Assembly (NCBI GenBank): GCA_021782995.1 | Contig: JAJXUI010000015.1 | Span: forward strand, 1-61,924 | Direction of reading: 5' to 3' | Length of the DNA stretch: 61,924 bases | Origin: Pseudomonadota bacterium | GTDB taxonomy: Bacteria; Pseudomonadota; Gammaproteobacteria; Burkholderiales; Gallionellaceae | Shown here: positions 30,852-39,869 of the stretch, piece by piece | Layout: every line of letters begins with the position of its first letter | Position numbering within the stretch: the first letter of the stretch is position 1 | Notes under the pieces: model-generated | Database searches by the model: none | The model's input: only the letters and a program-made list of their open reading frames with translations | Told to the model about the DNA's origin: nothing | Translations under genes and position numbers: made by a program

Positions 30852-32849
30852 CTAGTATCGATAGGAAGCCGTGAAAAACACCCGCTGATTGAACTGGTTT
30901 TCTACCAGATAGTCTACATAGTGCTCATCAGTTACCCCCTGGATAACCATTGCCAGCTCGGCATTTGAGCCATCCTTACCCATCCTGAAACCTTTGGCGA
31001 ATCTCATATCCCAGCGCCGGGTGAATCCTTGCCTGTCATACCAGCTGCGATCCACCGTTAACATGGAGTCTTGCTGGTAATAACCCATACCCAGCTGCCA
31101 GTCTTGCTGAAATGTCTTTGAATACAGCGCACTGATCAAGTTGCGCGGTATGCCATCGTTAAAAGCCGTACCGTCATAACCTGCAGAGGAAGAGGCTGTG
31201 TAGGAATTAATGTAATCGCTTTTTGCAAGTTGATAGGAGTAATTGAAAGTGAGTGTATTGCGATCACCCCACTGATGTTTGCTGGTGATTTCCAGACCCT
31301 GCTGCTCCGCATCGAACATGTTGAAAACCGTGATAGGCTGGCCGGAAGCGTGATATTCGAAAATGATGTCGCTCAGCTGATCATAATACAGCCGAACATC
31401 AATGGAAGTGCCGATGTTGGGGAACTCGCCGAGGTATCCAATTTCGTGCGACACCACGCTTTCAGGCCGCAAGCCACCTGTAGCCTGATAGATCGTCTGG
31501 TTGATCGGTGCCGGGAAATGGTAATTGCCGTTTTCTTCATAAAGCGACGGATTGCGCCAGGCCCTTGAAACACCGGCGCGCAATGTCTGCTTGTCAGTTA
31601 GTTTGTAGATGATGGCGGCTCGCGGTGACAGGCTGCCTTGGCCGAGGCTGGTATATTCCTGCAACGCACCCACATTCAATATCCAGGCATTGGTGATGCG
31701 CCATTCGTCATGTGCAAAGAACGTACTCAGATCCGCCGTTTGCTGACTCAGGAAGCGACTCGGTGCATTTGTCCAATCATGCCGCGCGGATGCCCCCCAT
31801 ACCAGGCGATTACCTGCTGATGTCTGCAGTGTATGCTGCAGCTCGATACTGTCACGTGTATTGATATAATTGTCACTCAGCTGCACCGAAGGCTCCAGCG
31901 AGTTCAATACATCCTGGTAGATATGATAGTACGCAAGCTTGATTTCGCTGCCGCCATCCAGGCTGTGCAGCCAGTCTATCTGGTTGAAGTTTTCATGATG
32001 GAACTGGTCATGCGGGAAATTCACATCACCGCTCTTGTTGCTGCCATCGCCACGCCTGCCACTGGTATAGCCCAGCTGAAAGTCGAAACTGTCACGCGCG
32101 GTCGGATGGTAATTGGCACGCAGGTTGAAGAGGCGGGTGAAATGACTGTCGTTGTTCAGCGTGTCATTCCCTGTTGTGGTGAGCTTGCTGTTAGGGTCAT
32201 ACCCATCATCGCTGTGGTAACCCATGCTGATGCGGTAATCCAGCAAGTCACTGCTTGCACCATATGCCGCATAGCCGTCATTGATGCCGCCATTACCCTG
32301 GGTGGCGCTGGCACTGAAACCATTCTGCGAGGAGGCATCACGCGTGATGATGTTGATCACGCCTTGCGTGGAATTGTCGCCATACGATGCCGCTGCAGGC
32401 CCGCGGATCACCTCGATCCGCTCGATATCCTGGATCTGCAGCGGCAGGTCAACCCACATCACCGCGCTGGCAGGCGGCATGTGAATGGCACGGCCATCCA
32501 CCAGCACCTGCATGCGCCGCGCCGCATCATCGGTCGTACCATGATAGGAAACGATGGGCAAATTGCCGGTAAAATAACTGACATACATACCGGGCACGAG
32601 CTTAAACAAGTCGGTAATACTGCGCGAACCGGAAGCCTTGATCATCTGCCGGTCTATCACGGTCATCGCATTAGGTGCTTCGGACAAAGGCTGAGCCAGG
32701 CGTGAAGCAGAAAGCACGACGGGAAAATCTTCCAGGAAAGCCTGCTCTGTGGCGATTTCGTCGTTCGCCAGCAACTGCCCGGACAGTGAGAGGAAGCCGG
32801 CAAACACGATGCAGCGGCGCGCGAAACGGGCGCGGTTTCCAGAATTCAT
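30852..32849 (-). CDS. TonB-dependent outer-membrane receptor
   Basis: Outer-membrane gated channel of 665 residues. After a signal peptide (ending near LLANDE) comes a plug domain with VVLSASRLAQPLSEAPNAMTVIDRQMI and RIEVIRGPAAASYGDNSTQGVINIITR, then a beta-barrel. The barrel ends in FFTASYRY with aromatic C-terminal residues as usual. I chose ATG 32849 with GGGGGAA ahead. No ferric-uptake box, riboswitch or partner transporter is seen, so the substrate is unknown. It stands alone between rnpB and acyP and may be an accessory insertion. Confidence 0.93.
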   Translation of the reverse strand: MNSGNRARFARRCIVFAGFLSLSGQLLANDEIATEQAFLEDFPVVLSASRLAQPLSEAPNAMTVIDRQMIKASGSRSITDLFKLVPGMYVSYFTGNLPIVSYHGTTDDAARRMQVLVDGRAIHMPPASAVMWVDLPLQIQDIERIEVIRGPAAASYGDNSTQGVINIITRDASSQNGFSASATQGNGGINDGYAAYGASSDLLDYRISMGYHSDDGYDPNSKLTTTGNDTLNNDSHFTRLFNLRANYHPTARDSFDFQLGYTSGRRGDGSNKSGDVNFPHDQFHHENFNQIDWLHSLDGGSEIKLAYYHIYQDVLNSLEPSVQLSDNYINTRDSIELQHTLQTSAGNRLVWGASARHDWTNAPSRFLSQQTADLSTFFAHDEWRITNAWILNVGALQEYTSLGQGSLSPRAAIIYKLTDKQTLRAGVSRAWRNPSLYEENGNYHFPAPINQTIYQATGGLRPESVVSHEIGYLGEFPNIGTSIDVRLYYDQLSDIIFEYHASGQPITVFNMFDAEQQGLEITSKHQWGDRNTLTFNYSYQLAKSDYINSYTASSSAGYDGTAFNDGIPRNLISALYSKTFQQDWQLGMGYYQQDSMLTVDRSWYDRQGFTRRWDMRFAKGFRMGKDGSNAELAMVIQGVTDEHYVDYLVENQFNQRVFFTASYRY

Positions 32850-33021
32850 GATTTCCCCCAGGCAATGTGGCATTGCAATATTGTTTTTAATGGCGATGGC
32901 ATTCTAGCCAATTTGCGGTTACTTTACAGCTTATGCGCCACATCCGCGGGAAAGCAGCTGCGCCGTTCCATCCATAATAAAGAATGCAAGTTGTAATATA
33001 CTGATTATATTATCATATCTC

Positions 33022-33309
33022 ATGAACACCTTAAGTTCTGAAACATCGACATTGCATCTTGTAATACACGGCAAAGTACAAGGCGTATTTTACCGTGACA
33101 GTATGCGCCAGGCAGCACACCACCTCGGCATTTGTGGCTGGGTCAGGAACAAGCGCGATGGCACTGTGGAAGCCATGGTGCAAGGCGCCCCTTCTGCTAT
33201 CGACCGTATAGTGCAATGGGCACACCACGGACCTGAACGTGCCAGGGTGGAGCGTGTTGAAATGACACCGGCCAAGGGCCAATTTAACGGATTTGAGATC
33301 CTCGGATAA
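33022..33309 (+). CDS. acyP: Acylphosphatase
   Basis: Small cytosolic enzyme that hydrolyses acyl phosphates. The substrate-binding Arg is in GKVQGVFYRDSMR and the catalytic Asn in GWVRNKRDGTVEA; C-terminal GFEILG is typical. Length 95 residues is normal. The following short-chain dehydrogenase starts 3 bp after its stop, so the two form an operon. Confidence 0.94.
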   Translation: MNTLSSETSTLHLVIHGKVQGVFYRDSMRQAAHHLGICGWVRNKRDGTVEAMVQGAPSAIDRIVQWAHHGPERARVERVEMTPAKGQFNGFEILG

Positions 33310-33312
33310 TTT

Positions 33313-34113
33313 ATGAGCCTGATACTGGTCACCGGCGCTACCGACGGCATCGGCCTGGAGACTGCAATACAACTTGCACGGCAGGGTCATGCGTTGTTGA
33401 TGCATGGCAGGAATGCTGCACGTGCACAGCAAGCGCTCGATACCGTGCAGAAACTAGTGCCACAAGCCGAATTGCATACCTTGCATGCAGACCTTTCCGA
33501 TCTCGTCCAGGTGGCAGAAATGGCCAATGAACTACGCTTGCGACTGACGCATCTGGATGTACTGATCAACAATGCAGGCGTATACATGAACCAGCGCAAG
33601 CTGATCGTGGATGGCCTTGAAATGACCCTGGCGGTGAATCACCTCGCGCATTTCCTGCTTACCTTGTTATTGCTGCCACTTTTGAAAAAATCCGCCGAAG
33701 CACGCGTGGTGACCGTGAGCTCGGTTGCCCACATGAGTGGTCGTATCGAGTTTGACAACCTGAATGGCGAGCGGCGTTTCGATGCCTACCAAGCCTACGC
33801 CAACTCTAAACTGGCAAACGCCTTGTTCGCCATGGAACTGGCGCGGCGCGAACCCTGGCTGTCATCGAACAGCCTGCATCCCGGCGTGATCGACACCAAG
33901 TTGTTGCATGCCGGCTTTGACATGCAAGGCGCCAGCCGGCAAAGCGGTGCACTCACTTCCATATACCTGGCCAGTTCGCCGGATGTAACAGGTAGCAGCG
34001 GAAAATATTACGACGATTGCCGTAGCAGCGCCCCATTGGCAACCGTCAACGATGAGGCACTGGCGAAAAAATTATGGGCGTGGAGCGAGCAGGCTGTCAG
34101 CAGGTTCCTGTAA
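33313..34113 (+). CDS. Short-chain dehydrogenase/reductase
   Basis: Rossmann-fold NAD(P)-dependent oxidoreductase of 266 residues. It has the cofactor motif TGATDGIGLE (TGxxxGIG type), NNAG in VLINNAGVY, the catalytic Ser in VTVSSVAHMSG, and YxxxK as YQAYANSKLAN with Tyr displaced by the usual spacing. It resembles retinol dehydrogenase/WW-oxidoreductase-like SDRs; the substrate cannot be told. Its stop is one base from the stop of the convergent outer-envelope gene. Confidence 0.88.
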   Translation: MSLILVTGATDGIGLETAIQLARQGHALLMHGRNAARAQQALDTVQKLVPQAELHTLHADLSDLVQVAEMANELRLRLTHLDVLINNAGVYMNQRKLIVDGLEMTLAVNHLAHFLLTLLLLPLLKKSAEARVVTVSSVAHMSGRIEFDNLNGERRFDAYQAYANSKLANALFAMELARREPWLSSNSLHPGVIDTKLLHAGFDMQGASRQSGALTSIYLASSPDVTGSSGKYYDDCRSSAPLATVNDEALAKKLWAWSEQAVSRFL

Positions 34114-34114
34114 T

Positions 34115-35224
34115 TCAATTTGTCGCCCCAAACAGCATTTCCAGTTTGACAAACAGGATTGTATTCAGATGGAAAGAGTCTGTTTTCGGAAAGCTGATCT
34201 GCGGATTGATTTCAAAAAACACCCATTCCTTGTGCAAACGGTAGCGATAGCGTGTCTGCAGCACATAATTGGTTTCCGTCAACTTGGGTTCACTCACGCC
34301 CAGAACGCTGATCTGATACTGGATCGCGGCACGATCACTCAGGGTATGGGAAACGGTCAGATCCTCTCGCAAGTCGCAATTCTGCGGTGATTCATAACAG
34401 GTAGCGGTGCTGGTAGCACGAAACAGCACGGGCGGGCCCAGCTGATGCTCCAGATCCAGCTGCGAGGTTTCTCCCAAGCCGATGGAACTGAACCAGAACA
34501 CGGTTTCCGCCAGCTTCAGATGCCAGTCTTCAAATGGTATGGAATAACTGCCGCGCGTCTTGATGAAAGGATCTATCGGAAATTTCAGTTCCGCCCCCGA
34601 TTCCGCGCTGTAATGGAATCTATCCTGCTCCGGCTTTTCGTAACGCAATGCTGCAGACAGCTGTTCGGGTTTGTTTGATGGCTGCTTGGACAATGGTGTC
34701 ACGTCCTTGCGGATTTCATTTTGCGTATTTTGCGCAGGGTTGGATTCAAGCACCAGCCGGAAGCGATGCTGGGACGCGGGCAAATCAAATTTTGCCTTCC
34801 CTTCCAGCCGGTTCTGGTAGTTGCCACCCTCATCATAGGTCTGGTTGAACTCGACCTGCACAACGCTCTTGTTGTTTTCCTGGAAATACCGCGGATCACC
34901 AAAAAAATGGTCGACATTCTTGCCGAGCTCGACAATCTTGTTGGACAGATACTCACGCGGTTCATCTATCGATTCCAGCAACGCAGGTTCAGAATCGGAA
35001 GTCACGGTTTGCGCAGCGTCCGGCTGCGACGCCGCTACCGGGACAGGCATTGCAACCGCGCCAGCATCCTTATCTGCCTGGGTTCCAGCGGCTATCGGCT
35101 GGGATGCGGCAGGTACCGTCAACACAACATCCGCTAATACGGCCCTGGCAGAACAGATAACGGTAAGACCGGCTGCCAGCAGAATAAAACGAGAAATAAC
35201 GGATTTATTTCCCGCTCGTTTCAT
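34115..35224 (-). CDS. Exported protein, probably outer-membrane beta-barrel, unknown function
   Basis: A 369-residue protein with a signal peptide (hydrophobic core FILLAAGLTVICSARA). Residues 35-75 are Ala/Pro/Gln-rich and low in complexity; from about 120 on there are alternating beta-strand patterns such as HRFRLVLESN and TRYRYRLHKEWVFFEINPQ. It starts directly after the stop of the ABC-2 permease gene (TGA then ATG), so it is co-transcribed with the exporter. I recognise no family. It could be the outer-envelope partner or cargo of the transporter. Confidence 0.7.
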   Translation of the reverse strand: MKRAGNKSVISRFILLAAGLTVICSARAVLADVVLTVPAASQPIAAGTQADKDAGAVAMPVPVAASQPDAAQTVTSDSEPALLESIDEPREYLSNKIVELGKNVDHFFGDPRYFQENNKSVVQVEFNQTYDEGGNYQNRLEGKAKFDLPASQHRFRLVLESNPAQNTQNEIRKDVTPLSKQPSNKPEQLSAALRYEKPEQDRFHYSAESGAELKFPIDPFIKTRGSYSIPFEDWHLKLAETVFWFSSIGLGETSQLDLEHQLGPPVLFRATSTATCYESPQNCDLREDLTVSHTLSDRAAIQYQISVLGVSEPKLTETNYVLQTRYRYRLHKEWVFFEINPQISFPKTDSFHLNTILFVKLEMLFGATN

Positions 35225-35998
35225 TCAGCTGCGCACCCCATGACCGCGACCCAGCAAATACAAGGCAAACCAGGCAAGCGCTGCAATAAACAGGAAGATC
35301 GCAGCAAACGCCGTACCGACATTGACATCCGACACACCCAGCAGCCCATAACGGAAAGCATTCACCATATACAGGATGGGGTTCGCAAGTGACAACTTCT
35401 GCCAGAATGGCGGCAGCATCTGCACACTGTAAAACACGCCGCCCAGATAGGTCAGCGGCGTCAATACAAAAGTCGGGACCACCGTGATGTCATCAAAACT
35501 TTTCGCATATATCGCATTGATCAGCCCGCCCAGCGAAAACAGGACACTGGTCAACAGCAGCACGGAAATGACGATCCAGATGCTGTGGAACGCGATGCTG
35601 GTAAACAGTACCGTGACAGTCATCACGGCAATGCTCACCGCAATGCCGCGCGCCACCCCGCCGCCGACAAAACCCAGCACGATCAGGTAATTCGGCAACG
35701 GCGACACCAGCATCTCCTCGATGCTGCGCTGGAATTTCGAACTATAGAAAGATGCAACCACATTGCCATAGGAGTTGGTGATCACCGCCATCAGGATCAG
35801 GCCGGGCACGATGTAATCGATATAGGCAAACCCGCTGACCTCGCCGATCTGCTTGCCAATCAATTTGCCGAAGATCACGTAGTACAACAGCGTGGTGATC
35901 ATCGGCGGCAGGATGGTCTGCACCCAGATGCGCGAAAAGCGCAGGATTTCCTTCCAAAGGATGGCATTGAATGCGATCCATTGCGCACGCACATTCAT
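35225..35998 (-). CDS. ABC-2 type transporter permease (YadH-like)
   Basis: Inner-membrane permease of 257 residues with about six membrane helices. It begins with an amphipathic segment (AILWKEILRFSRIW) typical of the ABC-2 family and contains QRSIEEMLVSPLP and LTPLTYLGGVFYSVQMLPP. The start overlaps the ATPase gene by ATGA. Likely forms a homodimeric exporter with the upstream ATPase; substrate unknown. Confidence 0.92.
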   Translation of the reverse strand: MNVRAQWIAFNAILWKEILRFSRIWVQTILPPMITTLLYYVIFGKLIGKQIGEVSGFAYIDYIVPGLILMAVITNSYGNVVASFYSSKFQRSIEEMLVSPLPNYLIVLGFVGGGVARGIAVSIAVMTVTVLFTSIAFHSIWIVISVLLLTSVLFSLGGLINAIYAKSFDDITVVPTFVLTPLTYLGGVFYSVQMLPPFWQKLSLANPILYMVNAFRYGLLGVSDVNVGTAFAAIFLFIAALAWFALYLLGRGHGVRS

Positions 35999-36921
35999 GC
36001 TGCCACCTCCCTGTTCCCGGTCAGGCGGATGAACAGCTCCTCCAGGCGGTTGGACTTGTTGCGCAGGCTGGTGACTACGATCTGCTGCAACGCCAGTCTG
36101 GCGAACAGTTCGCTGACGCTGGCCTCGCGCGATACCACCACCTCCAGCGTATGGTCATCCAGCAGCCTGCCGGAAAATCCCGGCAGCAGTGGCATATGTT
36201 GCAAGGGATGCGCAAGGTCGAGCAATAGCGTATGGCTATCCATGCGGCTTAACAGCGATTTCATGCTGGTGTTTTCCACGATGCGGCCATTGTCGATGAT
36301 CGCGATATTCCGGCACAGCTGCTCCGCCTCTTCCAGGTAATGCGTGGTCAGGATGATGGTGGTGCCCTGTGCGTTCAACTCACGCAGGAATGCCCACATC
36401 GACTGGCGGATTTCGATATCCACCCCTGCAGTGGGTTCGTCGAGGATCAGCAATCTAGGTTCATGCACAAGTGCGCGCGCAATCATCAGCCTGCGCTTCA
36501 TGCCACCGGAAAGATCACGCGCCACCTGCAGGCGCTTTTCCCACAGCCCAAGCTGCATCAGGTAAAGCTCGCTGCGTTCAACCGCCAGTCGCCGCGGGAT
36601 ACCGTAGTAACCCGCCTGATTCATCATGATGTCCATCAACGGCTCGAACTGGTTGAAATTGAATTCCTGCGGCACCAGGCCAATACAGGATTTTGCCGCA
36701 GCAAGTTCTTTATCCAGATCATGGCCGAAAATTTTCACCGTGCCGGAAGTTTTATTCACCAGCGAGGAAATGATGCCGATGGTGGTGGATTTGCCGGCGC
36801 CATTCGGCCCCAGCAAGGCAAAGAAATCTCCCTGCCCGACTTCAAGATCGATGCCATGCAGTGCAGTGACGCCATTTTTGTAAACCTTGGTGAGGTTGTG
36901 GATGGAGAGGGCTTGGGTCAT
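35995..36921 (-). CDS. ABC transporter ATP-binding protein (YadG-like)
   Basis: Nucleotide-binding subunit of 308 residues. Walker A GPNGAGKSTT, signature LSGGMKRRLMIAR, Walker B LLILDEPTAGVD and the H-loop TTHYLEEAE are all present. The C-terminal 80 residues are the accessory domain common in ABC-2 exporters. First gene of a three-gene minus-strand operon with the permease and the exported protein. Confidence 0.95.
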   Translation of the reverse strand: MTQALSIHNLTKVYKNGVTALHGIDLEVGQGDFFALLGPNGAGKSTTIGIISSLVNKTSGTVKIFGHDLDKELAAAKSCIGLVPQEFNFNQFEPLMDIMMNQAGYYGIPRRLAVERSELYLMQLGLWEKRLQVARDLSGGMKRRLMIARALVHEPRLLILDEPTAGVDIEIRQSMWAFLRELNAQGTTIILTTHYLEEAEQLCRNIAIIDNGRIVENTSMKSLLSRMDSHTLLLDLAHPLQHMPLLPGFSGRLLDDHTLEVVVSREASVSELFARLALQQIVVTSLRNKSNRLEELFIRLTGNREVAA

Positions 36922-36981
36922 AAAATCAGAACGGTTTTATCAGGTGCCAATTGTAATTGGTCTGCGGATATTAAGCCAAAG

Positions 36982-37004
36982 CCGTCGTGGGCAGCGAGCC
37001 CGAC
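36982..37004. repeat. Short copy of the inverted-repeat end motif
   Basis: CCGTCGTGGGCAGCGAGCCC resembles the outermost part of the 11085/11655 repeat ends (CCGTCGGGGGCAGCCCGAC) and folds into a small hairpin. It is followed by AAAAAATTTCTTTTTT and then the AT-rich orphan gene at 37039, mirroring the arrangement at the first repeat. Confidence 0.4.
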
Positions 37005-37038
37005 AAAAAATTTCTTTTTTCAAGCCAAATGGATAATA

Positions 37039-37566
37039 TCAAACACATAAAATAGTTTTTGCATATGCCACCAAAAGCAATATGAAACCAAAAATAAATG
37101 CAATAAGTGAAACATTCACAAATAGGTTTAATTTTTTCTGAATATCTCTGAAAGTATAAAAATATGAGTTTGCTTTGTTAGATATATCTATTATTTCTTC
37201 TTTAACTTTTTTCGCATCAATATTTGATTTGTTTTTGTTCTCATTCAATTCTTCATGAGTGATTCTATCCATATCCTCAAGCAATGAAGCTGTCCTTGTA
37301 TTTAATGCATATACTTCAAATGATGAATTAAACAATTTGCTATAAAACCAATGGCCCATAGCTGAACTTGTTAATGAAATAACCCAAGAAACTACTGCCA
37401 TTACTCCCCAATTCCCTATAGATTGAATAAATGTAGTTTTTTCAATAAAACTAAAATACATAGCTAACCCCCCAGCACTTAAAGTCATAAGTTGTTGCAT
37501 GCTGCTCTGAGTCATTTTTACTACTTCTAGGCGTAATTTAATATCGTCAGTATCGAATGTTGGCAT
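37039..37566 (-). CDS. AT-rich membrane protein of unknown function
   Basis: A 175-residue protein with three hydrophobic segments, two near the N-terminus (about 25-45 and 50-72) and one at the C-terminus (about 145-168), flanking a charged helical middle (ELNENKNKSNIDAKKVKEEI). Start ATG 37566 follows GGGGGTG; the open frame begins 15 bases earlier. Codon use is strongly AT-rich compared with neighbours, a sign of recent transfer. I do not recognise it. The shape, helices around a soluble coiled middle, recalls small membrane effectors, but that is only a resemblance. Confidence 0.7.
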   Translation of the reverse strand: MPTFDTDDIKLRLEVVKMTQSSMQQLMTLSAGGLAMYFSFIEKTTFIQSIGNWGVMAVVSWVISLTSSAMGHWFYSKLFNSSFEVYALNTRTASLLEDMDRITHEELNENKNKSNIDAKKVKEEIIDISNKANSYFYTFRDIQKKLNLFVNVSLIAFIFGFILLLVAYAKTILCV

Positions 37567-37680
37567 AAAGCACACCCCCAATTGAGGTAAAAAATTTTGT
37601 ATTACTTAGATTCTATAAAGAAATATCGAAACTTTTAGTGTAAATATTTTCAATTCCACTAATATCAGTATTTCTACCAA

Positions 37681-38961
37681 CTAGTTTACAACCCTCACAA
37701 CCAGCCCTTTTAAGTAAGAGCCTTCTGGAAAACTCAGCAATACCGGGTGATCCGCCGCCGCATGCACCTTGCGTACGATCTGCGCGTCGACGCCGGCATC
37801 GAGTGCTGCGCCAGCGATTATCTTCTGGAACAGTTCATCGCTGATGCCACCTGAGCACGAATAGGTGGCGAGGATGCCGCCTGGCCTCAGCAGCTTGAAA
37901 CCCAGCAGATTGATATCCTTGTAGCCGCGTGCTGCCTTCTCGGCAAAGGCTGCAGTCGGTGCAAACTTGGGCGGATCGAGGATGATCAGGTCGAATTTCC
38001 GGTTCTGGTCGCGCAGCTTGCGCAGTGCGGCGAACACGTCAGCGCATTGCCACTCAGCTTGCGTTTCATCGAAACCGTTCAGTTGCATGTTTTGCTGCGC
38101 GGTGGCGAGTGCTTCCTCCGACGCATCAATAGACAGTACGGATTTTGCACCACCACGCAATGCATACAGCGAGAAGCCGCCGGTATAACAGAAACAATTC
38201 AGCACTTCCCGGTTCCTTGAGAGTTCGCCTACCAGTGCGCGATTGTCGCGCTGGTCAAGATAGAAACCGGTTTTCTGTCCCGTGGCGATATCCACCGCGA
38301 TCTTCACGCCGTTTTCGGTGATGTGCAGTTTTTGCGGCAATGCTCCACGCAAGACCCCATTGCGCACCGGCAGGCCTTCCAGCTCACGCCCATCCGAATC
38401 GGAACGCTCGTAGATGCATGCCGGTTTGCACAGCTCCTGCAACGCATTTGTAATTTCCTCGCGCCATTTTTCCACCCCGGCACTGCCCAGCTGCACTACC
38501 AGCACATCACGATACTGGTCGACAATGAATCCGGGCAGGCCATCCGACTCGCCATGCACCACGCGCATGCCATCGCTGTGCTCTGCCAGCTTGAGCGCCT
38601 GCCGCGCTTGTATAGCCTGCGTAATTTTGCGCCGGAAAAACGCTGCATCGATTTTTTCATCAGCCTGCCAGCTCCACACCCGCGCACAAATTTGTGAATC
38701 AGGGTTATACGCAGCCCAGGCGAGGAAACCACCTGATGCATCACACACCTGCACCGTATCACCGCTTTGCGGATTGCCTGAAATTTCTCCAACCGCACCC
38801 GAGAATATCCAGGGATGCCGGCGCAGCAACGACTTTTCGCGCCCTGCCTGCAACAGCAATTTTGGGCCCGCAAATGCGACTTGCGGCAAAACGACTGCGA
38901 CTGTTTCATTACGCCGAGCATTTTTTCTATTATTTTGATTATATTTAATTTTTCCACTCAT
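37681..38961 (-). CDS. rlmI: 23S rRNA (cytosine-1962-C5)-methyltransferase RlmI
   Basis: SAM-dependent methyltransferase with an N-terminal PUA domain (LLQAGREKSLLRRHPWIFSG), a central RNA-binding region, and a Rossmann domain with VLNCFCYTGGFSLYA and LIILDPPKFAP. ATG 38961 overlaps the xerC stop by 4 bp and gives 426 residues; the open frame runs 216 bases further into xerC but is out of family there. The first 25 residues (rich in Asn/Arg) are an unusual extension before the PUA domain. Confidence 0.92.
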   Translation of the reverse strand: MSGKIKYNQNNRKNARRNETVAVVLPQVAFAGPKLLLQAGREKSLLRRHPWIFSGAVGEISGNPQSGDTVQVCDASGGFLAWAAYNPDSQICARVWSWQADEKIDAAFFRRKITQAIQARQALKLAEHSDGMRVVHGESDGLPGFIVDQYRDVLVVQLGSAGVEKWREEITNALQELCKPACIYERSDSDGRELEGLPVRNGVLRGALPQKLHITENGVKIAVDIATGQKTGFYLDQRDNRALVGELSRNREVLNCFCYTGGFSLYALRGGAKSVLSIDASEEALATAQQNMQLNGFDETQAEWQCADVFAALRKLRDQNRKFDLIILDPPKFAPTAAFAEKAARGYKDINLLGFKLLRPGGILATYSCSGGISDELFQKIIAGAALDAGVDAQIVRKVHAAADHPVLLSFPEGSYLKGLVVRVVN

Positions 38962-39869
38962 GGTTTTTTCTTCGCACGCGGGTGCGCGCTGTCGTAAATC
39001 TTTGCCAGATACTGGAAATCGAGGTGGGTATATACTTGTGTGGTGGAGATGCTGGCGTGGCCTAGCATCTCCTGTACCGCACGCAAATCTCCGCTGGACT
39101 GCAACACATGAGAAGCAAACGAGTGGCGCAGCTGGTGCGGATGCACATTGCTGCCGATGTCCTGCTTCACCGCCCACGCCTTCATGCGCAGCTGGATATT
39201 GCGCGCACCTACCCGCTTACCCTTCTGGTTTACAAACAAGGCCTGTTCTTCAGCATCAACCAGCGCAGCCCGCACCTTCAGCCATTCCCGGATCGCCTTC
39301 AATGCATGGCTGCCTACCGGCACGATGCGTGTCTTGCTGCCTTTGCCCGTGACCCGTACCAGTGCCTCATGCAGGTCGATATCCTGCAAATCGACACTCA
39401 CCAGCTCTGCCAGACGCAGGCCTGAGGAATACAGCAACTCGAACATCGCCCGGTCGCGCACTGCCATTCCCCCTTCCACCACCGGAATCTCGACCATGCG
39501 CACGGCTTCATCGGGTGACAGGGTATGCGGTAGTGGGCGCGGAGATTTTGGTGCACGCAGTCCCACGCATGGATTGTCGGTGCAATACTTCTGCCGTATC
39601 AGCCACGCATAAAAACCCCGCCATGCGGAAAGCATGCGCGCCAGCGATTTCCCCCCAAGTCCCCCGCCGTGCAGCTGTGCAACAAAGCGGCGGATCTGAT
39701 GGATTTTAAGGCTGCATAATGGCGCATCACCTGCCTCACTGAACAACCGGCGCAGGTCACGCGCATAATTTGAAATTGTCAACGGAGAGTATTGCTTTTC
39801 CGTCTGCAACCAGGCAAGGTAGCCAGCCAGCCATTGCTGTGACTGGGCGTTGACTGCAGGCTCAGGCAT
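38958..39869 (-). CDS. xerC: Tyrosine recombinase XerC
   Basis: Site-specific recombinase that with XerD resolves chromosome dimers at dif. The N-terminal SAM-like domain (WLAGYLAWLQTEKQYS) is followed by the catalytic domain with Arg in SSGLRLAEL, HxLRH as HQLRHSFASH, LGH in MLGHASISTTQ and Tyr in VYTHLD. Length 303 residues. It overlaps the DUF484 gene by 8 bp; dapF-DUF484-xerC is a common conserved order, marking it as the housekeeping Xer and not a phage integrase. Confidence 0.97.
   Translation of the reverse strand: MPEPAVNAQSQQWLAGYLAWLQTEKQYSPLTISNYARDLRRLFSEAGDAPLCSLKIHQIRRFVAQLHGGGLGGKSLARMLSAWRGFYAWLIRQKYCTDNPCVGLRAPKSPRPLPHTLSPDEAVRMVEIPVVEGGMAVRDRAMFELLYSSGLRLAELVSVDLQDIDLHEALVRVTGKGSKTRIVPVGSHALKAIREWLKVRAALVDAEEQALFVNQKGKRVGARNIQLRMKAWAVKQDIGSNVHPHQLRHSFASHVLQSSGDLRAVQEMLGHASISTTQVYTHLDFQYLAKIYDSAHPRAKKKP

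Noticed and set aside
38962..39177. Long N-terminal extension of RlmI
   Set aside because: It lies wholly inside xerC in another frame, is rich in residues expected from such overlap, and the ATG at 38961 overlaps the xerC stop as in a coupled gene.
38958..39869. Integrase of a mobile element
   Set aside because: The tyrosine recombinase sits in the conserved dapF-DUF484-xerC order and matches housekeeping XerC, with no att repeats or tRNA beside it.
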